From NCBI RefSeq assembly GCF_011440395.1, contig NZ_JAAOIX010000008.1:62001-126000 (forward strand): a DNA stretch of 64,000 bases. The letters run 5' to 3'. Position 1 is the first letter of the stretch; each line of letters starts with the position of its first letter. This document shows, one piece after another, positions 46,373-54,588 of this stretch. The notes beneath the pieces are model-generated. The model was not told where the DNA came from. It did not search any database and worked only from the letters and a program-made list of their open reading frames with translations. This DNA is from Pseudomaricurvus alcaniphilus (lineage in GTDB: Bacteria; Pseudomonadota; Gammaproteobacteria; Pseudomonadales; Cellvibrionaceae). The position numbers and the translations under genes are program-made.

Positions 46373-46816
46373 CTACAAGTCACAGTGGCTCGCTATCCAG
46401 GCCGCCGCGGCCGCGGCCTTTTGCTCGCGCTCGGCTTCGCTGATGGTGTAGGTACTGCCGTCTTCCCGGGTAAAGTAAACCGGCCCCTGCAAGATCAGCA
46501 GCTGCTGTCGCGCCTCAGTGCACTGCTGCGCACGCTCTAGCTGGTCGCGCTGCCGCTGCTGCGCCTGCTGGCGTTGCAGTTTTTGCTCCGCCGCCGTGGC
46601 CGGCTGGAACAACTTGCCCAGTTTTTCCCGCTCGGCAGAGCTCTCGTCGATATTGCTGACTTTGACCTCCCGGGCCTCCACTTTGGTCTTCCGGTCGGGC
46701 GGTTTGCGATCGCTAAAATGCACCCGCCCCTGCTCGTCCCGCCACTGGTAAACCTCCGCCACCAGTGGCGCTGCCGGCAAGCACAGCAATCCCGCCAGTA
46801 GCAGCTGCCGACTCAC
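46373..46816 (-). CDS. DUF4124 domain periplasmic protein
   Basis: The protein has about 147 residues from a GTG at 46816 that has GGAGTGAGG upstream. It begins with a signal peptide (LLLAGLLCLPAAPLVA) and directly after it has the DUF4124 motif EVYQWRDEQGRVHFSDRKP. A Lys/Gln/Arg-rich coiled coil follows (EQKLQRQQAQQRQRDQLERAQQ) and then YFTREDGSTYTISEAERE. The function of DUF4124 is not known. It lies about 26 bp after the trypsin-like protease and may act with it in the envelope. Confidence 0.8.
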   Translation of the reverse strand: MSRQLLLAGLLCLPAAPLVAEVYQWRDEQGRVHFSDRKPPDRKTKVEAREVKVSNIDESSAEREKLGKLFQPATAAEQKLQRQQAQQRQRDQLERAQQCTEARQQLLILQGPVYFTREDGSTYTISEAEREQKAAAAAAWIASHCDL

Positions 46817-46842
46817 AAGCCTCACTCCACTTATGGCCCGAC

Positions 46843-48465
46843 TCACAACCCGCTACCTGCCGAGCCGCCACTGGGCTCACAGACGTGACTGCCGGGCACC
46901 CGATAGCGCTCCAGCACCACCGCCTCGCTGGCCACCGCGTCGGCGTGGTCGATGACCATCTGGTAACCGCGAGCATCGCGGAAGGCGGTGAATTCCCGGG
47001 GTTCGCTCGTCACCCACTGGCAAAACTGGTTAAAGTCGGCGATTGGCACATCGTTAACGCTTTCTATGAGCCAGTTTTTCCAGTCGTGGTAGCCCAGGTT
47101 GACGTCTGCGGCCAACACCTTCAGGGCCACCACCAACTGCCGCCGCTGCTCGGTGGAACGCTGGTTGCGGGCCTCGAGAAAATCCACCGGCGCCTTGCGG
47201 TGCCAGTCCCTGCCCCAGCGTTTGATCAGGTTCATATTCAGTGGCACAAACACCACCCCGCCGTAAATCAGGTACTGGGGCTGTTGCTCAAACTGTTCCG
47301 GCACCACCAGGCTGTAGTGCCGGGGTGGCCGGTCCACCGTCAGATCAATGGTCAGGCGCTGGCCGGCCCGCACCAGTCGCAGCTCGACCCGGTCGCCGTG
47401 GTGGTATTGGTCGAGCGCGTATTTGTAATTGGTGCGCAAGTTGCGGGTAAACTCGATGCTGCTGTCATCGGCAATGGCGAAGCCGTCGATGGCCAGAATC
47501 ACATCGCCGGGCAGCAGCTTGCCGTCAGCGGCGCTGCCGTCAAATACATCTACCACCAGCATCCCGCCGGACTGGTTTTCCACCCCGTAGAGGCGGCGCA
47601 TGGCGGGGCTGTCCAGGTCCTGGGTGCGAAAGCCGAGGCGGGGAAAGCCATCGTGGACCCCATCCTCGGCGTCCTTGAGCACGTGACGAATAACGCTGGG
47701 GGGAACGAAATAGCCAAGGTTCTCGGCACTGCCACTGGTATTGGCCTGCATCACCACGCCGACAATGCGATTGTCGACTATGACCGGGCCGCCACTGTTG
47801 CCGGGGTTGATGGCAGCGTCAATCTGGCCCGCCAGCAGGTAGCCGCTGCCGTGGGCGTAGTACTGGTGCTCCACCCGCGACAGCACCCCCCGGGTAATGC
47901 TGAGAGTGGTGCCGCCGAACGGATAGCCGAACACCGATACCTCCTGCAGCGGTGCCGGCAATTTGCCGATGGCGAGCGGCCGCAAACCATCAAAAAACGA
48001 TGCCTCTTCCACCTCCAGGATGGCCAGGTCTGCCTCGTGGGAGACAAAGGCGACCCGCGCCAGGTACTTCTTCGGATCGCCGTGTTTCTGGGCCTGAATA
48101 TAGGTGGCATCGGCGACCACATGGGCGTTGGTGAGGATGCGCTTGCCGCTGATTACCGCCCCGGATCCACTGCCCTGGCTGGCGTTCAGCAGCCGCCAGG
48201 GGGTGAAATAATCCGGCGGTGTGGAGGTGGTGTGAATTTTTACCACCGCGTCCTTGAGCTGTTCGACCCCGCTGACGACCGCAGCCCGAGCCAACCCGCT
48301 TGCCAGCAGGCCGCAAGCCAGCAGCGCCATGGCCATGGGGACCCTGGTTCGCCAAATGACTGAACGGGTCAAAGTTGCACGCCGGACAAGCGCCGCCAGC
48401 AGGGCAGGACGCGGCATCCCAGCCCGCCCCAGTGCCATCACCATAGCCCGTGGGCTGGTCGCCAT
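46843..48465 (-). CDS. Trypsin-like serine protease with PDZ domain (Deg-like)
   Basis: The protein has 540 residues from the ATG at 48465, which has GCAGGAGT upstream. The catalytic triad is visible: His in ILTNAHVVADA, Asp in HEADLAILEV and Ser in NPGNSGGPVIV. A PDZ domain follows at about 280-380 (GGMLVVDVFDGSAADGKLLPGDVILAIDG), and the rest is a second, PDZ-like region. The hydrophobic stretch MAMALLACGLLASGLARAA after about 40 basic residues looks like a late signal or anchor, so the active domain is probably periplasmic. It differs from DegP/DegQ in its long C-terminal part. Confidence 0.88.
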   Translation of the reverse strand: MATSPRAMVMALGRAGMPRPALLAALVRRATLTRSVIWRTRVPMAMALLACGLLASGLARAAVVSGVEQLKDAVVKIHTTSTPPDYFTPWRLLNASQGSGSGAVISGKRILTNAHVVADATYIQAQKHGDPKKYLARVAFVSHEADLAILEVEEASFFDGLRPLAIGKLPAPLQEVSVFGYPFGGTTLSITRGVLSRVEHQYYAHGSGYLLAGQIDAAINPGNSGGPVIVDNRIVGVVMQANTSGSAENLGYFVPPSVIRHVLKDAEDGVHDGFPRLGFRTQDLDSPAMRRLYGVENQSGGMLVVDVFDGSAADGKLLPGDVILAIDGFAIADDSSIEFTRNLRTNYKYALDQYHHGDRVELRLVRAGQRLTIDLTVDRPPRHYSLVVPEQFEQQPQYLIYGGVVFVPLNMNLIKRWGRDWHRKAPVDFLEARNQRSTEQRRQLVVALKVLAADVNLGYHDWKNWLIESVNDVPIADFNQFCQWVTSEPREFTAFRDARGYQMVIDHADAVASEAVVLERYRVPGSHVCEPSGGSAGSGL

Positions 48466-48532
48466 AATTACTCCTGCTATTTTCATGTTTATCCGGCCTA
48501 TCAATGCCAGCGGCGCCAACTACATATTACAA

Positions 48533-48925
48533 CTAGCGCTGGTCGCTATCTTCACGCAGGAACCGATGAATCTGGCGCCGCTGTTTTTTACTGGGTCGGC
48601 TACTGGCCTGGGGTCCACTGCCGCTAAGCGCCTTGCGCTGCTGCGCCGCGGCTTCGCGCTTGGTGCGACTTTGCTCGGTTTCCCGGTACAGCGCCGCCGC
48701 TTCCGGAGCTCCCCGGCGCTGTTCCGACAGGGCGATGACCTGCACAGTTTTCTCGTCCCAACCCTGGCGCACCGTCAGCTCCACACCGACTGGTATCTCC
48801 TTGCTGGGCTTGATGCGCTGCCCGTCACAGTGCACCTTGCCCCCGTCAATGGCCTGTTTCGCCAGGCTGCGGGTCTTGAAGAATCGCGCCGCCCACAGCC
48901 ACTTGTCGACCCGCACCCGCTCCAT
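48533..48925 (-). CDS. hslR: Ribosome-associated heat shock protein Hsp15
   Basis: The 130-residue S4-domain protein starts RVRVDKWLWAARFFKTRSLAKQAIDGGKV and ends in a highly basic tail (SSRPSKKQRRQIHRF). Hsp15 binds stalled 50S subunits carrying peptidyl-tRNA. It overlaps the end of yrfG by one base and is followed by two inserted genes before hslO. Confidence 0.94.
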   Translation of the reverse strand: MERVRVDKWLWAARFFKTRSLAKQAIDGGKVHCDGQRIKPSKEIPVGVELTVRQGWDEKTVQVIALSEQRRGAPEAAALYRETEQSRTKREAAAQQRKALSGSGPQASSRPSKKQRRQIHRFLREDSDQR

Positions 48926-49590
48926 CAGCCAACCTCCGCATGGGGCATTATTTCATCAAAATGGTGGATGGCTGGATAGGCGTCTATCTGCCGATGGGCG
49001 CTTTGGCTGTCCGGCTGGTGCAGACAGAGTAAATGACGGATACCGAATTCACGGGCGGAATCAAGGATCCGCACCGTATCGTCGATAAACAGGGTGCGGG
49101 CGGGGTCAAACGCCTCGCGCAGCTGCAACTGCTGCCAAAACTCCTGCGCCTCCTTGGGCTGCTGGAATTCGTGGGAGGAGATCACCATGTGTAACCAGCG
49201 GTCGATGGCTGTCACTTCCAGCTTCAAATCAAGGCTTTGGGGGTGGGCGTTGGTGATCAGTACCAGGCGCTTGTCCCGCGCCCGCAGGGCTTGCAAAAAC
49301 TCCACTGCAAACGGGCGAACGCTGATTTTGTCCTTTACCTCTTCTTTCAGGGCGCGGATATCCAGCCCCAGCGACGCGGACCAAAACTCCAGGCAATACC
49401 AGTTCAGGGTACCCTCATGGGCACGAATATGAGCTTCCAGCCTGGCCCTGGCAGTGGCCTCGTCGACCCCGTAAGTCTCGGCGTAGCGCTTGGGCAGGTG
49501 GGTCAGCCAAAAGTAGTTGTCGAAATGCAAATCCAGCAGCGTGCCGTCCATATCCAGCAGGACGGTATCGATAGCGTTCCAGTCAATCAT
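48925..49590 (-). CDS. yrfG: GMP/IMP nucleotidase YrfG (HAD family)
   Basis: The protein has 221 residues. HAD motif I is TVLLDMDGTLLDLHFDNYFW, motif II LVLITNAHP, and motifs III/IV come as the Lys in QQPKEAQEFW and FIDDTVRIL. The YrfG signature FDNYFWLTHLPKRYAE is present. It dephosphorylates purine mononucleotides. The ATG at 49590 is preferred; a TTG three codons upstream is possible. It starts the yrfG-hslR unit. Confidence 0.93.
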   Translation of the reverse strand: MIDWNAIDTVLLDMDGTLLDLHFDNYFWLTHLPKRYAETYGVDEATARARLEAHIRAHEGTLNWYCLEFWSASLGLDIRALKEEVKDKISVRPFAVEFLQALRARDKRLVLITNAHPQSLDLKLEVTAIDRWLHMVISSHEFQQPKEAQEFWQQLQLREAFDPARTLFIDDTVRILDSAREFGIRHLLCLHQPDSQSAHRQIDAYPAIHHFDEIMPHAEVG

Positions 49591-49679
49591 GCCTGCCAAC
49601 TGTTAGGGACTCCTGCATATTGCATAACTTAAGACACATTTTTATAGGTCTAACACTTAATCGACCCATAAATTTACCT

Positions 49680-49752
49680 TTTAACCACCAAAGCCAAGCA
49701 TTCTGCAGCTGGCACTACAGTAAGTAGATCTGGCTGCGGGTGCTTGAGCAGC
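49680..49752. repeat. Partial copy of the ubiH-ubiI repeat element, upstream of cysQ
   Basis: TTAACCACCAAAGCCAAGC, TGCAGCTGGCACTAC, ATCTGGCTGCGGGTGCTTG align in order with TAATTACCACCTAGGCTAAGC, TGCAGCCGGCACTAT, GTCTGGCTTCGGGGGCTTG at 15069-15134. The match ends after about 70 bp; the inner inverted repeat and the right end are missing. It fills most of the gap between yrfG and cysQ. TATACT follows at about 49769 and may serve cysQ. Confidence 0.65.
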
Positions 49753-49801
49753 CCCGCTGCCCAGCTTGTATACTGACTTTATTTTAACGGGAGCAGAGGT
49801 G

Positions 49802-50671
49802 ATGGGCGAGACTTTACTGGAAGCCGGGACACTGGACCAGCACTTGCTGGACCAACTGCTGGCCCTGTGCCGCGAGGCTGGCGACGCCATAATGGCAGTC
49901 TACCAGCGCGGGCCGGACATCGCGGTGACGAACAAGGCCGACAACTCGCCAGTTACCGCCGCCGACCGCGCCGCCCACGCAATTCTGGACCCCGGCCTCA
50001 GGAATCTGTTGCCCGGCGTACCGGTGCTGTCCGAAGAGGGCCAGATTCCGCCTTTCGATATCCGCCGCCACTGGCAGCGCTACTGGCTGGTAGACCCTCT
50101 CGACGGCACCAAAGAGTTTATCCAGCGCAATGGCGAGTTTACCGTCAACGTTGCCCTGGTTGAGCGGGGGAGAGCGGTGCTGGGCGTGGTGCACCTGCCG
50201 CTAACCAGCGTAAGCTACAGCGGCCTCGTCCAGTGCGGCGCGCGCAAATATGAAAACGGCAGCAGCCGCGCCATCCGGGTCCGCACCATCGCCGCCCGCC
50301 AGCAGCAACAGCTGCCCATCGAGGTAATTGCCAGCCGCCGTCACGGCGTCGAAGCCATTGCTGCCCTGCTAGAGCGGCTGGCGGCCAGGGCCGGTGACGT
50401 GGTGACCCGCAATATGGGCAGCTCGCTCAAATTCTGCCTGATCGCTGAAGGTGCTGCCGATTTCTATCCGCGCCTGGCGCCCACCAGCGAATGGGATACC
50501 GCGGCCGCCCAGGCAGTGGTGGAGGCTGCCGGCGGTGCCGTGCTGGATGTACAACTACAGCCCTTGCGCTACAACCAGAAAGACAGCCTGCTGAACCCGT
50601 TCTTCTACGTTATCGGTGATTCGAACTTCAACTGGGTCAGTATTCTGGGAAATTCTGGCGCAGCTCGCTAA
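49802..50671 (+). CDS. cysQ: 3'(2'),5'-bisphosphate nucleotidase CysQ
   Basis: The protein has 289 residues of the inositol-monophosphatase-like family. It recycles PAP/PAPS from sulfate assimilation to AMP. Metal-binding motifs are present: ADNSPVTAADRAAH, LSEEGQ, and WLVDPLDGTKEFI, followed by APTSEWDTAAAQAVVEAAGG. The ATG at 49802 has GGGAGCAGAGG upstream; an earlier ATG in frame lies within the promoter region. Its neighbour yrfG is on the other strand. Confidence 0.95.
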   Translation: MGETLLEAGTLDQHLLDQLLALCREAGDAIMAVYQRGPDIAVTNKADNSPVTAADRAAHAILDPGLRNLLPGVPVLSEEGQIPPFDIRRHWQRYWLVDPLDGTKEFIQRNGEFTVNVALVERGRAVLGVVHLPLTSVSYSGLVQCGARKYENGSSRAIRVRTIAARQQQQLPIEVIASRRHGVEAIAALLERLAARAGDVVTRNMGSSLKFCLIAEGAADFYPRLAPTSEWDTAAAQAVVEAAGGAVLDVQLQPLRYNQKDSLLNPFFYVIGDSNFNWVSILGNSGAAR

Positions 50672-50793
50672 ACGGCGCCAATAAAGAGACAATTCGCGCC
50701 AATTTGCCACAGACCCCATGCTTTTCCGCACAAACCGGTTTACTCTCGATGCACAGGCCCGACAGCCCTAAGGCCAGAGAGAGGCAATTAATA

Positions 50794-51015
50794 ATGCAGC
50801 AAAAACCTGCAACGGCGCTGGTTAACGTCGACAACGGCAATTCCATCGCCATGCGCGAGCAACTGATGCGGGAAATCAACTCGCTGGAAAGCAAGCTCAA
50901 ACAATTGAAATTGCTCGATGACGGAGTGGATTACTCGCTCGAGCAAACCTACCGGGAGATGATCCATTCGCGCCGGGAAATGCTGATCACAATGCCGGGT
51001 ACAACCCTGTTTTAA
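50794..51015 (+). CDS. Small coiled-coil protein of unknown function
   Basis: The protein has 73 residues from an ATG with GAGAGAGG upstream. The centre is helical with heptad spacing (MREQLMREINSLESKLKQLKLLD), followed by YREMIHSRREMLITMP. No signal or membrane segment. An open frame extends 30 codons further upstream but lacks a good ribosome site. I do not recognise the family. It may be read from the cysQ promoter, 122 bp downstream of that gene. Confidence 0.6.
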   Translation: MQQKPATALVNVDNGNSIAMREQLMREINSLESKLKQLKLLDDGVDYSLEQTYREMIHSRREMLITMPGTTLF

Positions 51016-51152
51016 CGGCGCCTCGATCTTCCCTCAACGTCGCCGTCCTGAATAGCATGCATATAGCTACCACCTCTAAGCCCCGCGGCTATTAGCGCAG
51101 GAAGGCTTCCGCAAACAGCAGCAACCAGTTGCGCCAGGCGAGTGCGGGCTAG

Positions 51153-52646
51153 TTAATCAATGTCCCGGCTCAACCGCTGACACACAGTTTTTAATATTTC
51201 CACTCGCGCGTGGCGCTTGTTGTCAGCTGCAATCACGTGCCAGGGGGCGGCCGCGGTACTGGTGCGCGCCAGCATATCCTCCAGCGCCAGCTCGTAATCG
51301 GTCCAGCGCTCCCGGTTGCGCCAGTCCTCATCACTGATCTTGTGGCGCTTGTGTGCCAGTTGCTCGCGCTCCTGAAAGCGTCGCAATTGTTCATGGGGAG
51401 TTATTTGCAGCCAGAATTTAACCAGCGTAATGCCATGATTGGTCAGTTGTTGCTCGAAATCGTTGATCTCCCCGTAGGCGTTCTGCCACTGCGCGTCGCT
51501 GGCAAAACCCTCCACCCGCTCCACCAGCACCCGACCGTACCAGGAGCGATCGTAAATGGTTATATAGCCATCCCGCGGCAGCTGCCGCCAGAAGCGCCAC
51601 AGATAGTGGTGCGCCAGCTCTTCATCGGTGGGCGCAGCGACAGGTATGACCCGGTACAGCCGCGCATCCATCGCCGCGGTGAGGCGGCGAATCGCCCCGC
51701 CCTTGCCGGCGGCATCCCAGCCTTCAAACAGCAACACCGCAGAGCGCTGCTTATCCCAGCGACGCCAGTGTATTTCGCCCAGTTCACGCTGGTAGCGCGC
51801 CCGCGCCTTTTTGTACTTCGGAGCGGGCAACACTTGTTGCTCTACCTGCTGTAGAGGCAGACCGGCGGTCATCTCCTGTAGCCAGGGTTGTGCTTCAAGG
51901 CTGTGCCCGGAGCTCCGCCGCAATCCCTCCAGGATGATTTCACCGGCGCGCAAATCCCGCCCCAACTCGTCCTCGGATTGCACAATATGCCAGGGCGCCA
52001 CCAGGGTATCGGTGCGCTCGAGCACCCGCTCGGCGACATCGACAAACTGGTCGTAAAAGCGGGCGTGCACGGACTCACAGGGATTGACGTAATGGCCTGC
52101 CGCCTTTTTCTTTTGCAGGCGCTTTTTCTGTGCTTTTTTACCGATATGAAACCAGAGTTTGATCAGCACTACCCCTTCATCGCGGAGCAGTTTCTCAAAG
52201 CGGGTGATGTGCTCACACTGCTGTTTGAGGGTTTTTAATTGATCGTGAGCCACGGGACTGGCTTCCCCGGACAATTCGTCCGGCAGGGCCTGCAGAATGG
52301 TGCGCATATACCAGGAGCTGAACAGAATCGACATTTCACCCTTGCCCGGCAAGCCCCTCCAATAGCGCCAGTCCCGGGGGCGACTGCGCTCCTCATCGCT
52401 TTCCTGCCAGTAGGTGAGGGTGCGCACGAAGCGCATATCCAGCCAGCTGCTGAGGCGATTGACCACCTCGCTCTTGCCGGCCGCCTCGACCCCGGACACC
52501 AGAATCACCACCGGTTTGCCCGCCTGCCGGCACTGCTGCTGGGCCTGCAGCAGGTGGGTATGCAGGCTACTCTCTCGCTGCTTGAATTCCGCCTTGCGAA
52601 GGCGGGGCTGGGGGTCGGCGGCAAAGCGCGATGGCGGCATATTCAC
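51153..52646 (-). CDS. pap: Polyphosphate:AMP phosphotransferase (two-domain PPK2)
   Basis: The protein has 497 residues made of two PPK2 domains. Each has a Walker A loop: VSGVEAAGKSEV in the first and FEGWDAAGKGGAIRRL in the second, and a lid/Walker B region (YWRGLPGKGEMSILFSSWY; FWRQLPRDGYITIYDRSWYGR). Two-domain class II PPK2 enzymes transfer phosphate from polyphosphate to AMP, making ADP. The first domain has diverged at its P-loop, as usual for this class, so the second is likely the catalytic one. Confidence 0.93.
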   Translation of the reverse strand: MNMPPSRFAADPQPRLRKAEFKQRESSLHTHLLQAQQQCRQAGKPVVILVSGVEAAGKSEVVNRLSSWLDMRFVRTLTYWQESDEERSRPRDWRYWRGLPGKGEMSILFSSWYMRTILQALPDELSGEASPVAHDQLKTLKQQCEHITRFEKLLRDEGVVLIKLWFHIGKKAQKKRLQKKKAAGHYVNPCESVHARFYDQFVDVAERVLERTDTLVAPWHIVQSEDELGRDLRAGEIILEGLRRSSGHSLEAQPWLQEMTAGLPLQQVEQQVLPAPKYKKARARYQRELGEIHWRRWDKQRSAVLLFEGWDAAGKGGAIRRLTAAMDARLYRVIPVAAPTDEELAHHYLWRFWRQLPRDGYITIYDRSWYGRVLVERVEGFASDAQWQNAYGEINDFEQQLTNHGITLVKFWLQITPHEQLRRFQEREQLAHKRHKISDEDWRNRERWTDYELALEDMLARTSTAAAPWHVIAADNKRHARVEILKTVCQRLSRDID

Positions 52647-52711
52647 TCCGGTGAAGATCGTGGATTCCGTTTAGGGCCAGCGTCACTTAATGGGGTTGAG
52701 TGATCCTGCTA

Positions 52712-54241
52712 ATGATTAATTCTTTTATTAATTCTCCCGCTCATGGTAGCAATGTCAGATCGGTGCAGCCAGCGCGGCAACGGCCATCGACCTTGGAGCA
52801 AGACGCGCCAGAGCATCCGCCAGAGCACATTGCACGCCAGAATTGGCTGCTTTTACTGATAGCAATTGTGGCGTATTGCAAACGCGATTATGCTGCCTGG
52901 AAACAGGAGTTTTGTTCACCAAGGACCAAAGTCATGGCCAGTAAACTACGCGATCTGGTTGTCAATATTGCCAGGGCACTGCAGTTTTCACCCCCCAACT
53001 ATCTGCGCTCCCTGCTCGGCAACACCAGCAGCTGGAAACGCAGCAACAATGCCAATACCGAACTGCAATTGATGGAGCGGGAACACTTCCCCGCCAACCT
53101 GGCCACCGCCAGGGCCATTTTGCTCCCGGCCTGGCCCGGCAAGCCCGACTGGCTGCCGCCGCTGGTCACCCGCACGGGTTTGTTTCGCACCTCCTCGACC
53201 GGTTTGTACCCCGCCACCTCCAGCGCCGGCAGTAACTACCCCAACGAGTCCTGGATGTTTGTCAACGGCATATGCGCCGACCGGGCCGTCGCCGAGCTGA
53301 ATGCCGACTACCTGTACCGCTTGTTCGGGCGCCAATTGACGTTATTACACAACCAGACCCACGGCTTTATGCTCGACCTGGCGGAATGTGCAGTGGGCAA
53401 AGGCTGGCTCGGTGCTACCGAAGCAGTACAGAAACTGTTCCCCGCTTTTTACTCCGAATTGAAGCGACCGGATATCGACCGTGTGGTACTGATCGCCCAC
53501 TCCCAGGGCACGATATTGGCCGCGGTGTTTGTGGCCATGTTGCGGCAACTGCTGGAAGAGCAGGTCGCCACCCAAGCGAGCGACACGGAAGCCGAATCGA
53601 GCCCCGAGGCCCGCTGCGCCGCCGACCTGTTGAAAAGTTCACTGGCGAGCCTGCACAAGCCCATTGTCCGGGTGATGCAACAGGCCAGCGGACCCGCCGG
53701 CGGCCTGCTGGCCAACCTGGACCAGGTCAGCCGCAGCGGCAAACAGCAATTAGTCGATTCGGTACAATACTGGCTGGACTGGTCTGCCGACTCGGTGTTG
53801 GGGCTACCGGCACTCACTCTTGCCGAGCTAAAAAAGCTGGAAATTTACTGCTTTGCCACCTGCGCCACCGACATGCCAGTGCTGCTGGAAGGCCAACAGC
53901 CAGCACCCTATATGGAGCACTTTGGCAACAGCAAGGACCTGGTAGCGCGGCTGGGCCTGTTTGCCCCCCCGTCGGGCCCGGGCAGCACCCGCATCGCCGG
54001 CCAGCGCTTTGTCTGTGAGGATGGCTGGGGCCACCTGCTCAATGCCCACTACCTGCAGCCGCTGCAACGCCAGTGGCAGGGCGACGGCGAAGCGGCTTTC
54101 AAACCTCAAGCCGGCCAGCGTTCCAGCTCGGGAAAACGCCCCGCCCAGTCGCGGCTGAAAAAGTATTATCAACAGGCCAACCCGGCAGGACTCAAGGTCA
54201 CTCAAATCAATACTGACAACGAGGCCCTGCCATCGACCTGA
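52712..54241 (+). CDS. Alpha/beta-hydrolase-like protein of unknown function
   Basis: The protein has about 509 residues; the exact start is unclear (GTG at 52700, ATG at 52712, next Met at 52934). A nucleophile elbow VVLIAHSQGTILAAVF puts Ser at about residue 264. An Asp in CATDMPVL and a His in EDGWGHLLNAHYL could complete a triad. Before the Ser comes a conserved-looking FVNGICADRAVAELNADYL and LLHNQTHGFMLDLAEC. There is a short hydrophobic stretch near residue 50 (WLLLLIAIVAY). I do not recognise a named family; lipase or esterase is likely. It is divergent from the polyphosphate kinase gene. Confidence 0.65.
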   Translation: MINSFINSPAHGSNVRSVQPARQRPSTLEQDAPEHPPEHIARQNWLLLLIAIVAYCKRDYAAWKQEFCSPRTKVMASKLRDLVVNIARALQFSPPNYLRSLLGNTSSWKRSNNANTELQLMEREHFPANLATARAILLPAWPGKPDWLPPLVTRTGLFRTSSTGLYPATSSAGSNYPNESWMFVNGICADRAVAELNADYLYRLFGRQLTLLHNQTHGFMLDLAECAVGKGWLGATEAVQKLFPAFYSELKRPDIDRVVLIAHSQGTILAAVFVAMLRQLLEEQVATQASDTEAESSPEARCAADLLKSSLASLHKPIVRVMQQASGPAGGLLANLDQVSRSGKQQLVDSVQYWLDWSADSVLGLPALTLAELKKLEIYCFATCATDMPVLLEGQQPAPYMEHFGNSKDLVARLGLFAPPSGPGSTRIAGQRFVCEDGWGHLLNAHYLQPLQRQWQGDGEAAFKPQAGQRSSSGKRPAQSRLKKYYQQANPAGLKVTQINTDNEALPST

Positions 54242-54309
54242 TCGACTATCGATTGAGCCCGGTAGTCGCTGCAAAGAATATAAAAGAAAATATCAACGCC
54301 AAAATTTTT

Positions 54310-54359
54310 CCCCCACCCGGTGCAAGCATCGAAACCGGTGGCTATTCAAATAGCAGGGG
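54310..54359 (+). ncRNA. Possible three-helix junction in the 5' leader of the M6 protease
   Basis: An outer helix (CCCC 54311-54314 with GGGG 54356-54359) encloses two hairpins: CCGGT (54317-54321) with ACCGG (54334-54338), and GCTAT (54341-54345) with ATAGC (54350-54354). The total is about 50 nt. It matches no riboswitch I know. It could be chance, and the outer helix is short. Confidence 0.3.
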
Positions 54360-54466
54360 TTTATGCTGAAAACAGCGTGCCGAGTCGTTTATTCCGCACC
54401 TGCTGCAAAGCCTTGTTCCAAGCCCTGTTCACTGTACTGCGCTCTATATAATTCGAAACATGAGTC

Positions 54467-54510
54467 AGTACATTAATTTCGTTAGTACATTAATTTAGTT
54501 AGTACATTGT
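54467..54510. repeat. 17-bp tandem repeat upstream of the M6 protease
   Basis: AGTACATTAATTTCGTT (54467-54483) and AGTACATTAATTTAGTT (54484-54500) are followed by a partial third copy AGTACATTGTT. The array is about 80-120 bp before the protease ATG, where promoter elements are expected. Confidence 0.9.
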
Positions 54511-54588
54511 TCAGGATCTGGTGCAGTACCTGGCCCAACTCTAACAACAATTAGTTTCACACTTTGTTCAGCGAAGGGATACCTGGTT

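Larger units (their letters stand above)
54242..54588. other. 347-bp gap before the M6 protease with structured and repeated segments
   Basis: No ORF here is convincing. The gap holds a possible three-helix RNA fold at 54310-54359 and a 17-bp tandem repeat at 54467-54510, and is AT-rich towards the protease. AAGGGA at about 54573 is the likely ribosome site of the protease. Confidence 0.6.
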
